NCBI GenBank assembly: GCA_018894105.1
Contig: CM032121.1
Location: 24,459,730 to 24,523,729 of the forward strand
DNA length: 64,000 nucleotides
Reading direction: 5' to 3'
DNA from: Jacaranda mimosifolia
Taxonomy: Eukaryota; Streptophyta; Magnoliopsida; Lamiales; Bignoniaceae
The notes under the pieces were generated by a model that was given only the letters and a program-made list of their open reading frames with translations, was not told the DNA's origin and searched no databases. The position numbers and the translations under genes were made by a program. Below are positions 11,641 through 22,251 of the stretch, one piece after another. The first letter of the stretch is position 1. Every line of letters starts with the position of its first letter.

Positions 11641-12150
11641 ATTTAGTGCTTTGAGAGCTTCTAACTTGCTCATCTTATTTGTAGAGATATGCCCAAGTTT
11701 TACATGTCATATCATGGCATTTTCTTAGATATATAATTTTCTTACTTTGTTGAAAGTGGATTAGTGATAGTTGAGAATCTAATATGTTTAATCCTTTGTT
11801 AAGTATACCATAAGCAATCAAAGAACCCATTCTTTAATGCCTTCAATCTCCCATTCGATATAAAAGGATCAAATCCTTCACTATCCTAAACGGGAACTGA
11901 AATAATATTCTCAACAATAAATGGCACATAATAGCAAGGGTTCAATACAATTACGGAGTTTCCTAAGTCCAAATTATTATACGCCTTTAGCTTTCATCAC
12001 AACTCTTGCTCCTTAGCCAAGGTGGTGGATCATATCCACATCACTTAGTTTTATTCTTCTTTCTTATTCTTTGTAACAACTTACAAAGATAAGAATGACA
12101 TGTGATATCATATATCCATGAGGAAGAATTTATCCTTAAATGCACTTCAA
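11641..12150 (-). pseudogene. Copia protease and pre-integrase remnant (E3)
   Basis: Between zinc knuckle and integrase on the minus strand. The segment at about 12070-12130 parallels the E2 protease start (SSSWIYDITCHSYLC in place of SLILDTGCGSHLC-like), so the catalytic DTG is not recognisable. Further left, pieces corresponding to the copia pre-integrase zinc-binding region are weak. Identity rests mainly on position and on similarity to the E2 copy. Confidence 0.65.
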
Positions 12151-12768
12151 TAAAGTACATACCCTTCCAAAGGGTTGCAAGGCATTCCTTGCAAAATAGC
12201 TTCCAATGGCCTATCTAGCCAAAGTAGAAACAAATAATATCGACTATATCCTCTATAGTCTTCTTAACTCCTTTGGATACCTTTAATAGTTGTTTTCCTT
12301 GGAGGAAGAACTTTTATTCCTTTTACCTCTCTTTCTAGCACTCTTAAGGTCCTTGGAGGAGGAAACAAGTGTCAAAGGTTTGCCCTTGTCAAGGTAGTCT
12401 CTTTCTAGATCAGCACTTTGATCAATTAAAACTCCGTGAGGATGTGGGGATCAAATCCTTATGGAGATCATTATCCACCACGTCCAAGTACAAAAAGCTT
12501 CTCCAAGCCTAATCATCTTTAGACCGTAGTTGATGACACACGACTTCACATCCATCCTAGCTTGAAAAATCTCCGTTCACAACATGAACTTCTTATACCT
12601 TGTTTGCTTTACAACTCTTATAAACTTTAACCATGTACTATTCACGTGTCTTTGAGACTTTTAAAGTTTCTAGATGCCATCATAAGATTATGGGATAGGA
12701 CAATCCTAAACCCAATTCATGAACTTTTCATGTGTCTCTTAATCTACTTTAATCCCCATGGGATTAGG
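12151..12768 (-). pseudogene. Copia gag remnant, 5' end cut off (E3)
   Basis: Minus-strand sequence parallels the E2 gag: LMMAS, KDT, a DH.LKMI-like stretch, a Ser/Lys/Arg-rich segment, and a knuckle at about 12200-12245 reading CFYFG, a stop, IGHWKLFCKE. The second Cys is replaced, and a stop sits inside the knuckle. Multiple stops break the frame. The N-terminal portion and the expected upstream leader, PBS and 5' LTR are missing, because at 12769 a plus-strand LTR begins. Positions 12764-12768 (TTAGG) would be the E4 target duplication. Confidence 0.78.
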
Positions 12769-14270
12769 TGTTGGAATAGTGCCCAGCAAACCAATTAGAT
12801 TAGCCTTGTAAGACTATTTTCTTGTAAAACAATCTTGATTAATGATATTCTTTATATGGTCATCATCATCTTATGCTCTTTAATACTTCTCTTGCATTTG
12901 GATGAAGCCCTTAGATCACTCTTGACTACGGGACTTGGTTTGATGACCATGGAGTAAGTCTCACACAGTCGTGATCTTAAATCTTCCAAGTCATAGGATC
13001 TTATGAGACGGGGCATCTAAGATTTGAATAGATTTGCATTAACGATACATAAGTCCAAGAGTTGGATATTACTATGTTCCATGAGCAACTGTATGAGATA
13101 TGTGTGCATGTTAGTGGGTGCTTATTAGAGAACAAGGCACTGAAGGCAGATTGAAGAATCCACTAGATAGCTATAGTGGCAAGTCGGTAGTGATAACTTT
13201 TCCAACTTACGCTAGTGCATATTATTAGTCCTTTGACCGGAGGATCCTTGGTAACCTTGTGTCTTGTCCTCATGCTTTGACTCTTCCTTGACCAATAATT
13301 GAGAAGTTAATTATTAGGTGCCAAAATGACAATCAATTGGTTAAGTTAACTTAAAGAGTTAAGTTAACAAAATTAAGTTGAAGAGTTAAGCTTGTTTGAC
13401 TTAAGAGTTAAGTCAAAGGATAATTAATTAAATTAAAGTGTTAAAATTAATTAATGGTTATAACAAATTTTGGAGGGAAAATTCAAATGAAATGTTCATT
13501 TGAATTGACATCTTAATTCGCTTGAAATTATATTTCAAATGTAATTAAGATGCACATGAAATTAAAATTGGATTTGAATTTGCATTTGCCACCTTAGCAA
13601 TGCAAGTTGGCCGCCTACCTTGATGAAGGTGTGATGCCAAAATCCTCACCCCATATATAGATATAGTGGGTGTGAGGATAGGTCATTGCTGAAAGTGTGA
13701 AAGAATTAGATTCCTTTCCACAATTCCCTCCAAAACTCCTTGCAAGCATTGCATTCAAGTGTTCAAAGCTTTGCTCTCTTCATCTTCTTCCCTACCTCAA
13801 ATCGGTCTCTACAATTATGATTCTCCTCCCATATTCCATCTTAAAGTAAGAAGAGTTTGCAAGTTTCAATTGGTGTGTGATCATGTCAATATAGGCAAAC
13901 AAGTTAGTTTGCTACGGTTTGGAGATCCGCTTAAGCAAAGCACCGATTTGGTGAATTTTTCCAGAGAGATCCAGAAAGCTTTTTTGATTCAAATTATTTA
14001 TTGTGTTTCCTACAAGGTGTTGAGAGGTTGCAATGTTTTTATAGTGAATTTTGTAGGAGTTTTAACAATGTTAAAAATCGCTCCTTAGATATGGCAAATT
14101 CTGGATTGGTGAAAGGTTCACCACTTTCCCCTAGGATATTAGCATTTCAAGGTAACACTCTATCTAAATTTGGATTATAGGCATGCTTTGATCCTTGTAT
14201 GCTTGTAAGCACTAGTTTATTTAAGGTTTGGAAGTTTTATATTTGGATCCTAGTGCCTTACTTGCTTTCA
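12769..14270 (+). mobile_element. 5' LTR of E4 (plus strand), internally deleted
   Basis: Starts TGTTGGAATAGTGCCCAGC at 12769 and ends CTTGCTTTCA at 14270, followed by AC and a PBS. It is the same family as the minus-strand LTRs but opposite in orientation, and it abuts the truncated E3 gag. Compared with the solo LTR it lacks about 670 bp: the sequence jumps near 13290-13305, from the block matching about 3055 to the block matching about 2385 of the solo LTR. The last 675 bp (13596-14270), with TATA box and transcript start region, form the left part of the tandem monomer. This is the only unit still attached to LTR upstream sequence, so it is the array founder or edge. Confidence 0.88.
13652..13660 (+). 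promoter_or_regulatory. LTR TATA box
   Basis: CATATATAG inside an imperfect inverted repeat: CCTCACCC on the left, GTGGGTGTGAGG on the right. The same arrangement, usually CTATATATAGATATAG, recurs about 50-60 bp into every array unit, so the array carries some 30 potential retrotransposon promoters. In units 15-19 and 26-32 the run is altered or expanded into (TA)n. Confidence 0.7.
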
Positions 14271-14272
14271 AC

Positions 14273-14285
14273 TGGTATCAAAGCC
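14273..14285 (+). promoter_or_regulatory. Primer binding site of E4
   Basis: TGGTATCAAAGCC, two bases after the LTR end, one mismatch from the canonical 12-base initiator-Met tRNA PBS (TGGTATCAGAGC). It is copied in most array units. Variants are TGGAATCAAAGCC in unit 2, AGTACTATC or AGTAGTATC in units 8, 10, 20 and 22, and TGGTATGAAAGC in units 17, 29 and 32. It is missing from the 754-bp units and present twice in units 12 and 24. Confidence 0.88.
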
Positions 14286-14476
14286 TAAATTATGCTTAGA
14301 TTTGGATTTTTTGTTGATGATTGATTCATGTGATGGATTGATCATAATTACCAAATTCTCGATTCATATGATGGATTGGAGTGTTTGGCTCCTTGATTGA
14401 TGAATTGAAAGCACGCTGATATGTGTTTTAAGTGTTAATTCATATGATTAGTAGTACGTTTTAATTCATAGCTTTT

Positions 14477-14500
14477 AATGTTAAATGTTGATTTAACATT
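14477..14500 (+). repeat. Perfect 10-bp hairpin in leader
   Basis: AATGTTAAAT-GTTG-ATTTAACATT, a perfect 10-bp stem with a 4-base loop. It is conserved in nearly all units (for example 16194-16217). Slight variants have GATG in the loop flank or one changed stem base. The aligned E2 leader has only an imperfect version. A role such as RNA dimerisation is inference. Confidence 0.75.
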
Positions 14501-15088
14501 AATTGATGTTATATGTTGATATTCCATGTCGATGAATGGCTCAAATAGTTATGGTCATTTTTGGATCCAATGTGTTTAGAGTTTTGTTGGAGATTTTTGA
14601 AGAATACGACTCTTACTTGAACTGGATTTTTGAAGCTTAATTGAAAACTTAAATTTCCAATTTTAAAATGTGTTTTAGATCTGGAAATTGATCCGTGAGG
14701 CATATCTTGTCTAGGCAAAATTTTGGAAATGATACCTTTATTTTCGTGTCTTCACTTTGTATTGAATGAATCCACATGCCCTATAGTAACATTATTTTCA
14801 ATTTGAATTGGTATTTTTTCCATCTGCTTCTCACATTCCGTGAATACCGAACTTCTAAATAGCATTATTGATAAAAAAATGAAATTTCTAGAAGCCTATT
14901 GGCTAGTGTTTGTGAGGCCCCAATTCTAAACTAGAAAGGACACCAAAGGCCTCTGTCGACCCCCCTCTCCCCAATTTTTTTTTTCTTTTTTCTCGATTGT
15001 GACACATGTTACAATTTAATATTAAGCCCAAAAAATTCAATTAGGGTTCATTACACAAAGATTTAAGGTTATTTCTTCAAATTGCTCT

Positions 15089-15161
15089 CCAATTGTCGCA
15101 CAACGTTGTGAACCCAACTCGCGTACCGCTTTAATGGGCGTGCAGCCCAACCCTTGGAACG
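15089..15161 (-). pseudogene. Plastid 23S rRNA fragment (domain V)
   Basis: On the minus strand this reads as GTTCCAAGGGTTGGGCTG, then CGCCCATTAAAGCGGTACG, then GAGTTGGGTTCACAACGTTG and GACAATTGG. This is the A-loop/peptidyl-transferase part of plastid 23S rRNA, which I recall as having GGGCTGTTCGCCCATTAAAG and CTGGGTTCAGAACGTCGTG. I estimate about 88% identity over ~73 bp, from memory. It cannot encode a functional rRNA. It lies inside the leader of E4 and is repeated in every array unit, about 235 bp before the next unit start. Confidence 0.85.
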
Positions 15162-15219
15162 GGATCTGGTGTATCATAAGGGATTTGTCTTTTCTATTAA
15201 CTCTTATGGATTTGGATCA

Positions 15220-15318
15220 CTCATGATCATCACCATTCATTTATTATCCATTCAACAACTAAATGAACAATAAACAAATCTAGAATTAACAATTAATTCC
15301 AACAATTAAATGCTAATC
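15220..15318 (+). repeat. Inverted leader block closing unit 1
   Basis: 99 bp matching 4225-4323 of the E2 leader on the same top strand, although LTR and leader here run the other way. The homology ends at CTAATC, three bases before the LTR sequence of the next unit resumes. It is present at the right end of each complete unit. Confidence 0.8.
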
Positions 15319-15327
15319 AAATTAGCA
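15311..15327 (+). repeat. Unit-junction hairpin
   Basis: TGCTAAT-CAA-ATTAGCA, a perfect 7-bp inverted repeat centred on the join between leader tail and LTR. It recurs at nearly every unit boundary. In units 8 and 20 the left arm is GCAAAT, and at unit 5 it is TACTAAT. Confidence 0.75.
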
Positions 15328-17039
15328 ATGCAAGTTGGCCGCCTACCCTGAGGAAGGTGTGATGCCAAAATCCCCACCCTATATATAGATATAGCGGGTG
15401 CGAGGATAGGTCTTTGCTGAAAGTGTGAAAGAATTGGATTCCTTTCCACAATTCTATCCAAAACTCCTTGGAAGCATTGCATTCATGTGTTGAAAGCTTT
15501 GCTCTCTTCTTCTTCTTCCCTACCTCAAATTGATCTCTACCATTATGATTCTCCTCCCTTATTCCAGTTCAAAGTGAGAAGAGTTTGCAAGTTTTAATTG
15601 GTGTGTGATCATGTCAATCGAGGCAAACAAGTTAGTTTGCTGTGGTTTGGAGATCCGCTTAAGTGGAGCACCGATTTGGTGAATTTTCCCAGAGAGATCC
15701 AGAAAGATTTTTTGATCCAAATTTTTTATTGTGTTTCCTACATGGTGTTGAGAGGTTGCAATATTTTTATAGTGAATTTTGTAGGAGTTTTAACAAGGTT
15801 AAAAATCGCTCCTTAGATATGGTAGATTATGGATTGGTGAAAGGTTCACCACTTTCTCCTTGGATATTGCATTTCAGGGTAACACTCTATCTAAATATGG
15901 ATTTTAGGCATGCTTTGATCCTTGTATGCTTATAAGCACTAGTTTATTTAAGGTTTTGAAGTTTTATATTTGGATCCTAGTGCCTTACTTGCTTTCAAGT
16001 GGAATCAAAGCCTAAATTATGCTTAGATTTGGATTTTTTGTTGATGATTGATTCATGTGATGGATTGATCATAATCAACAAATTATCGATTCACATGACG
16101 GATTGGAGTGTTTGGCGAATTGAAAGCACGCTAATATGTGTTTGAAGTGTTAATTCGTATGATTAGTAGTACGTTTTAATTCATAGCTTTTAATGTTAAA
16201 TGTTTATTTAACATTAGTTGATGTTATATGTTGATATAGCATGTTGATGAATGGCTGAAATAGTTATGGTCATTTTTGGATCCAATGTGATTAGAGTTTT
16301 GTTGGAGATTTTTGAAGAATACGATTCTTACTTGAGCTTGATTTTTGAAGCTTAATTGAAAACTTAAATTTCCAATTTTAAAATGTGTTTTAGATCTGGA
16401 AATTAGTCCGTAAGGCATATCTTGTCTAGGCTAAATTTTGGAAATGATACCTTTATTTTTGTGTCTTCACTTTGTATTAAATCAAAGCACATGCCCAATA
16501 GTAACATTATTTTCTATTTGAATTGGTATTTTTTCCATCTGCTTCTCACATTCCGTGAACACCGAACTTCTAAATAGCATTATTGATAAAAAAATGAAAT
16601 TTCTAGAAGCTTATTGGCTAGTGATTGTGAGGCCCCATTTCTAACCTAGAAGGGACACCAAAGGCCTCTGCCGATCCGCCTCCCCCCAAAATTTTTTTTT
16701 GTTTTTTCTTGGTTGTGACACATGTTACAATTTAATATTATGCCCAAAAAATTCGATTAGGGTTCAGTACACAAAGATTTAAGGTCATTTCTTCAAATTG
16801 CTCTCCAACTGTCGCACAACGTTGTGAACCCAACTCACGTACCACTTTAATGGGCGTGCAGCCCAACCCTTAGAACGGGATCAAGTGTATCATAAGGGAT
16901 TTGTCTTTTCTATTGACTCCTATGGATTTGGATCACTCATGATCATGACCATTCATTTATTATCTATTCAACAACTAAATGAACAATAAACAAATCTAGA
17001 ATTAACAATTAATTCCAACAATTAAATGCTAATCAAATT
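15324..17039 (+). repeat. Array unit 2 (1716 bp)
   Basis: Full monomer. The PBS is changed to TGGAATCAAAGCC. The rRNA piece shares GGGCGTGCAGCCC with unit 1, whereas most later units have GGGCGAGCAGCCC, so it is intermediate. Confidence 0.85.
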
Positions 17040-18756
17040 AGCAATGCAAGTTGGCCGCCTACCCTGACGAAGGTGTGATGCCAAAATCCTCACCCTCTAT
17101 GTCAATATAGTGGGTGTGAGGATAGGTCTTTGCTAAAAGTGTGAAAGAATTGGATTCCTTCCCATAATTCCATCCAAAACTCCTTGCAAGCATTGCAATC
17201 ATGTGTTGAAAGCTTTACTCTCTTCTTCTTCTTCCCTACCTCAAATCGACCTCTACCATTATGATTCTCCACCCTTATTCCATCTTAAAGTGAGAAGATT
17301 TTTCAAGTTTCAATTGGTGTGGCATCATGTCAATAGAGGCAAACAAGTTAGTTTGCTACGGTTTGGAGATCCGCGCTTAAGCAGAGCACCGATTTGGTGA
17401 ATTTTTCCGGAGAGATCCAGAAAGCTTTTTTGAGCCAAATTTTTTACTGTGTTTCCTACAAGGTGTTGAGAGGTTGCAATATTTTTATAGTGAATTTTGT
17501 AGGAGTTTTAACAAGGATAAAAATCGCTCCTTAGATATGGCAGATTCTGGATTGGTGAAAGGTTCACCACTTTCTCTTTGGATATTAGCATTTCAAGGTA
17601 ACACTCTATCTAAATTTGGATTTTAGGCATGCTTTGATCCTTGTATGCTTGTAAGCACTAGTTTATTTAAGGTTTTGAAGTTTTATATTTGGATCCTAGT
17701 GCCTTACTTGCTTTCAAGTGGTATCAAAGCCTAAATTATGCTGAGATTTGGATTTTTTTTTTATGATTGATTCATGTGATGGATTGATCATAATCACCAA
17801 ATTCTCGATTCACATGATGGATTGGAGTGTTTGGCGAATTGAAAGCATGCTAATATGTGTTTTAAGTGTTAATTCATATGATTAGTAGTACGTTTTAATT
17901 CATAGCTTTTAATGTTAGATGTTGATTTAACATTAATTGATGTTATATAGTGATATAGCATGTTGATGAATGGCTCAAATAGTTTTAACCATTTTTGGAT
18001 CCAATGTGATTAGAGTTTTGTTGGAGATTTTTAAAGAATACGATTCTTACTTGAACTTGATTTTTGAAGCTTAATTGAAAACTTAAATTTCCAATTTTAA
18101 AATGTGTCTTAGATCTGGAAAATAGTCTACGAGGCATATCTTGTCTAGGCAAAATTTTGGAAATGATACCTTTATTTTCGTGTCTTCACTTTGTATTGAA
18201 TTAAACCACATGCCCTATAGTAACATTATTTTCTATTTGAATTGGTATTTTTCCATCTGCTTCTCACATTCCGTGAATACCAAACTTCTAAATAGCATTA
18301 TTGATAAAAAAAGAAATTTCTAGAAGCCTATTGGCTAGTGATTGTGAGGCCCCAATTCTAAACTAGAAGGGACACCAAAGGCCTCTGCCGACCCCCCTCC
18401 CCCCAAATTTTTTTTTTCTTTTTTGTCGGTTGTGACACATGTTACAATTTAATATTAAGCCCAAAAAATTCGATTAGGGTTCAGTACACAAAGATTTAAG
18501 GTCATTTCTTCAAATTGCTCTCCAACTGTCGCACAACGTTGTGAACCCAACTCATGTACCACTTTAATGGGCGAGCAGCCCAACCCTTAGAACAGGATCT
18601 GGTGTATCATAAGGGATTTATCTTTTCTATTGAGTCCTATGGATTTCGATCACTCATGATCATCACCATTCATTTATTATCCATTTAACAACTAAATGAA
18701 CAACAAACAAATCTAGAATTAACAATTAATTCCAACAATTAAATGCTAATCAAATT
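17040..18756 (+). repeat. Array unit 3 (1717 bp)
   Basis: Full monomer. The TATA box is altered (CTATGTCAATATAG). A 2-bp insertion (GATCCGCGCTTAAG) breaks the LTR frame. Its leader variants (ATACCAAACTTC, AAAAAAAGAAATTTC) recur in unit 8. Confidence 0.85.
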
Positions 18757-20496
18757 AGCAATGCAAGTTGGCCGCCTGCCCTGAGGAAGGTGTGATGCAA
18801 AAATCCCCACCCTATATATAGATATAGTGGGTGTGAGGATAGGTCATTGCTGAAAGTGTGAAAGAATTGGACTCATTTCCACAATTCCATCAAAAACTCC
18901 TTGCAAGCATTGCATTCATGTGTTGAAAGCTTTGCTCTCTTCTTCTTCTTCCCTACCTCAAATCGGCCTCTACCATTATCATTCTCCTCCCCCATTCCAG
19001 CTTAAAGTGAGAAGATTTTGCAAGTTTCAATTGTTGTGTGATCATGTCAATAGAGGCAAACAAGTTAGTTTGCTACGGTTTGGAGATCCGCTTAAGCAGA
19101 GCACCGATTTGGTGAATTTTTCTGGAGAGATCCAGAAAGATTTTTAGATCCAAATTTTTTATTGTGTTTCCTACATGGTGTTGAGAGGTTGCAATATTTT
19201 TATAGTGAATTTTGTAGGAGTTTTAACAAGGTTAAAAATCGCTCCTTAGATATGGCATATTCTGGATTGGTGAAAGGCTCACCACTTTCTCCTTGGTTAT
19301 TAGCATATTAAGGTAACACTCTATCTAAATTTGGATTTTAGGCATGCTTTGATCCTTGTATGCTTGTAACCACTAGTTCATTTAAGGTTTTGAAGTTTTA
19401 TATTTGGATCCTAGTGCCTTACTTCCTTTTAAGTGGTATCAAAGCCTAAATTATGCTGAGATTTGGATTTTTTGTTGATGATTGATTCATGTGATGGATT
19501 GATCATAATCAGCAAATTTTTGATTCACATGATGGATTGGAGTGTTTGGCGAATTGAAAGCATGCTAATATGTGTTTTAAATGTTAATTCGTATGATTTG
19601 TAGTACGTTTTAATTCATAGCTTTTAATGTTAAATGTTGATTTAACATTAATTGATGTTATATGTTGATATAGCCTGTTGATGAACGGCTCAAATAGTTA
19701 TGGTCATTTTTGGATCCAATGTGATTAGAGTTTTGTTGGAGATTTTTGAAGAATACGATTCTTACTTGAACTTGATTTTTGAAGCTTAATTGAGCACTTA
19801 AATTTCCAATTTTAAAATGTGTTTTAGATCTGGAAATTGGTCCGTAAGGCATATCTTGTCTAGGCAAAATTTTGGAAATGATACCTTTATTTTCGAGTCT
19901 TCTAGTCAAGCCATGGTAAGGTTCTTCAGTTTGTATTGAATTAAACCACTTGCCCTATAGTAACCTTATTTTCAATTTGAATTGGTATTTTTTCCATCTG
20001 CTTCTTACATTCCGTGAATACCGAACTTCTAAGTAGAATTATTGATAAAAAATGAAATTTCTAGAAGCCTATTGGCTGGTGATTGTGAAGCCCCAATTCT
20101 AAACTAGAAGGGACACCGAAGGCCTCTGCCGACCCCCCTCTCCCCAAATTTTATTTTCTTTTTTCTCGATTATGACACATGTTACAATTTAATATTAGGC
20201 CCAAAAAATTCAATTAGGGTTCAGTACACAAAGATTTAAGGTCATTTCTTCAAATTGCTCTCCAACTGTCGCACAACGTTGTGAAACCAACTCACATACC
20301 ACTTTAATGGGCGAGCAGCCCAACCCCTAGAACGGGATCTGGTGTATCATAAGGGATTTGTCTTTTCTATTGACTCCTATGGATTTGGATCACTCATGAT
20401 CATCACCATTCATTTATTATACATTCAACAACTAAATGAACAATAAACAAATCTAGAATTGACAATTAATTCCAACAATTAAATACTAATCAAATT
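18757..20496 (+). repeat. Array unit 4 (1740 bp)
   Basis: Full monomer. The variant GATGCAAAAATCCCCACCC at its left end recurs in units 9 and 21. The leader gains TCTAGTCAAGCCATGGTAAGG (about 19900), which is standard in most later units. Confidence 0.85.
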
Positions 20497-22251
20497 AGCA
20501 ACGCAAGTTGGCCGCCTACCCTAAGGAAGGTGTGATGCCAAAATCCTTACCCTATATATAGATATAGTAGGTGTGAGGATAGGTCATTGCTGAAAGTGTG
20601 GAAGAATTGGATTCCTTTACACAATTCCATCCAAAACTCATTGCAAGCATTGCATTCATGTGTTGAAAGCTTTGCTCTCTTCTTCTTCTTTTTCCCTACC
20701 TCAAATCGGCCTCTACCATTATGATTCTCCTCCCTTATTCCGGCTTAAAGTGAGAAGATTTTGCACGTTTCAATTGGTGTGTGATCATGTCAATAGAGGC
20801 AAACAAGTTAGTTGGCTACGGTTTGGAGATCCGCTTAAGCAAAGCACCGATTTGGTGAATTTTTCCGGAGAGGTCCAGAAAGCTTTTTTGACCCAAATTT
20901 TTTATTGTGTTTCCTACAAGGTGTTGAGAGGTTGCAATATTTTTATAGTGAATTTTGTAGGAGTTTTAACAAGGTTAAAAATCGCTCCTTAGATATGGCA
21001 GATTCTAGATTGGTGAAAGGTTCACAACTTTCTCCTTGGATATTAGCATTTCAAGGTAACACTCTATCTAAATTTGGATTTTAGGCATGCTTTGATCCTT
21101 GTATGCTTGTAAGCACTAGTTTATTTAAGGTTTTGAAGTTTTATATTTGGATCCTAGTGCCTTACTTGCTTTCAAGTGGTATCAAAGCCTAAATTATGCT
21201 TAGGTTTGGATTTTTTGTTAATGATTGATTCATGTGATGGATTGATCATAATCACCAAATTCTCGATTCACATGATGGATTGGAGTGTTTGGCTCCTTGA
21301 TTGGCGAATTCAAAGCATGCTAATATTTGTTTTAAGTGTTAATTCGTATGATTAGTAGTACGTTTTAATTCATAGCTTTTAATGTTAAATGTTGATTTAA
21401 CATTAATTGATGTTATATGTTGATATAGCATGTTGATGAATGGCTCAAATAGTTATGGCCATTTTTGAATCCAATGTGATTAGAGTTTTGTTGGAGATTT
21501 TTGAAGAATACGATTCTTACTTGAACTTGATTTTTGAAGCTTAATTGAGCACTTAAATTTCCAATTTTAAAATGTGTTTTAGACCTGGAAATTGGTCCGT
21601 GAGGCATATCTTGTTTAGGCAAAATTTTGGAAATGATACCTTTATTTTCGTGTCTTCTAGTCAAGCCATGGTAAGGTTCTTCACTTTGTATTGAATTAAA
21701 CCACTTGTCCTATAGTAACATTATTTTCAATTTGAATTGGTATTTTTTCCATCTACTTCTCACATTTCGTGAATACCGAACTTCTAAATAGCATTATTGA
21801 TATAAAATGAAATTTCTAGAAGCCTATTGGCAAGTGGTTGTGAGGCCCCAATTCTAAACTAGAAGGGACACCGAAGGCCTCTGCCGACCCCCCTGCCCCC
21901 AATTTTTTTTTTCTTCTTCCTCAGTTGTGACACATGTTACAATTTAATATTAAGCCCAAAAAATTCGATTAGGGTTCAGTACACAAAGGTTTGAGGTCAT
22001 TTCTTCAAATTGCTCTCCAACTGTCGCACAACGTTGTGAACCCAACTCACGTACCACATTAATGGGCGAGCAGCCCAACCCCTAGAACGGGATCTGGTGT
22101 ATCCTAAGGGATTTGTCTTTTCTATTGACTCCTATGGATTTGGATCACTCATGATCATCACCATTCATTTATTATCCATTCAATAACTAAATGAACAATA
22201 AACAAATCTAGAATTAACAATTAATTCCAACAATTAAATGCTAATCAAATT
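20497..22251 (+). repeat. Array unit 5 (1755 bp)
   Basis: Full monomer. A 3-base insertion in the TTCTTCTTC run gives a 110-codon LTR frame. The GTTGGCTACGG variant recurs in unit 9. Confidence 0.85.

Larger units (their letters stand above)
13596..15323 (+). repeat. Array unit 1 (1728 bp, founder-like)
   Basis: Continuous with the E4 LTR. It lacks the leader-derived sequence before AGCAATGCAAG that all later units have. Its rRNA piece keeps plastid-like bases (CGTACCGCTTT, CCCTTGGAAC) that later units lost, so it looks closest to the ancestral monomer. Confidence 0.85.
14286..15323 (+). mobile_element. E4 leader with captured sequence
   Basis: The first ~400 bp align with the E2 leader. 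A 10-bp perfect hairpin lies at 14477-14500. From about 14710 the sequence has no counterpart in E2: it includes GTGAGGCCCCAATTCTAAAC, a C-rich then T-rich tract (about 14956-14995) and an antisense plastid 23S rRNA fragment (15089-15161). The final 99 bp (15220-15318) are the inverted leader block. No gag follows; the sequence returns to mid-LTR at 15324. Confidence 0.8.

Noticed and set aside
15089..15161. Functional or nuclear rRNA gene
   Set aside because: Only ~73 bp of 23S-type domain V, antisense and diverged, with no flanking rRNA. The motif fits organellar and not nuclear 25S rRNA.
15089..15161. Mitochondrial origin of the rRNA piece
   Set aside because: GGGTTGGGCTG with CGCCCATTAAAG fits the plastid gene as I recall it; plant mitochondrial 26S reads differently there. 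A BLAST search would settle it.
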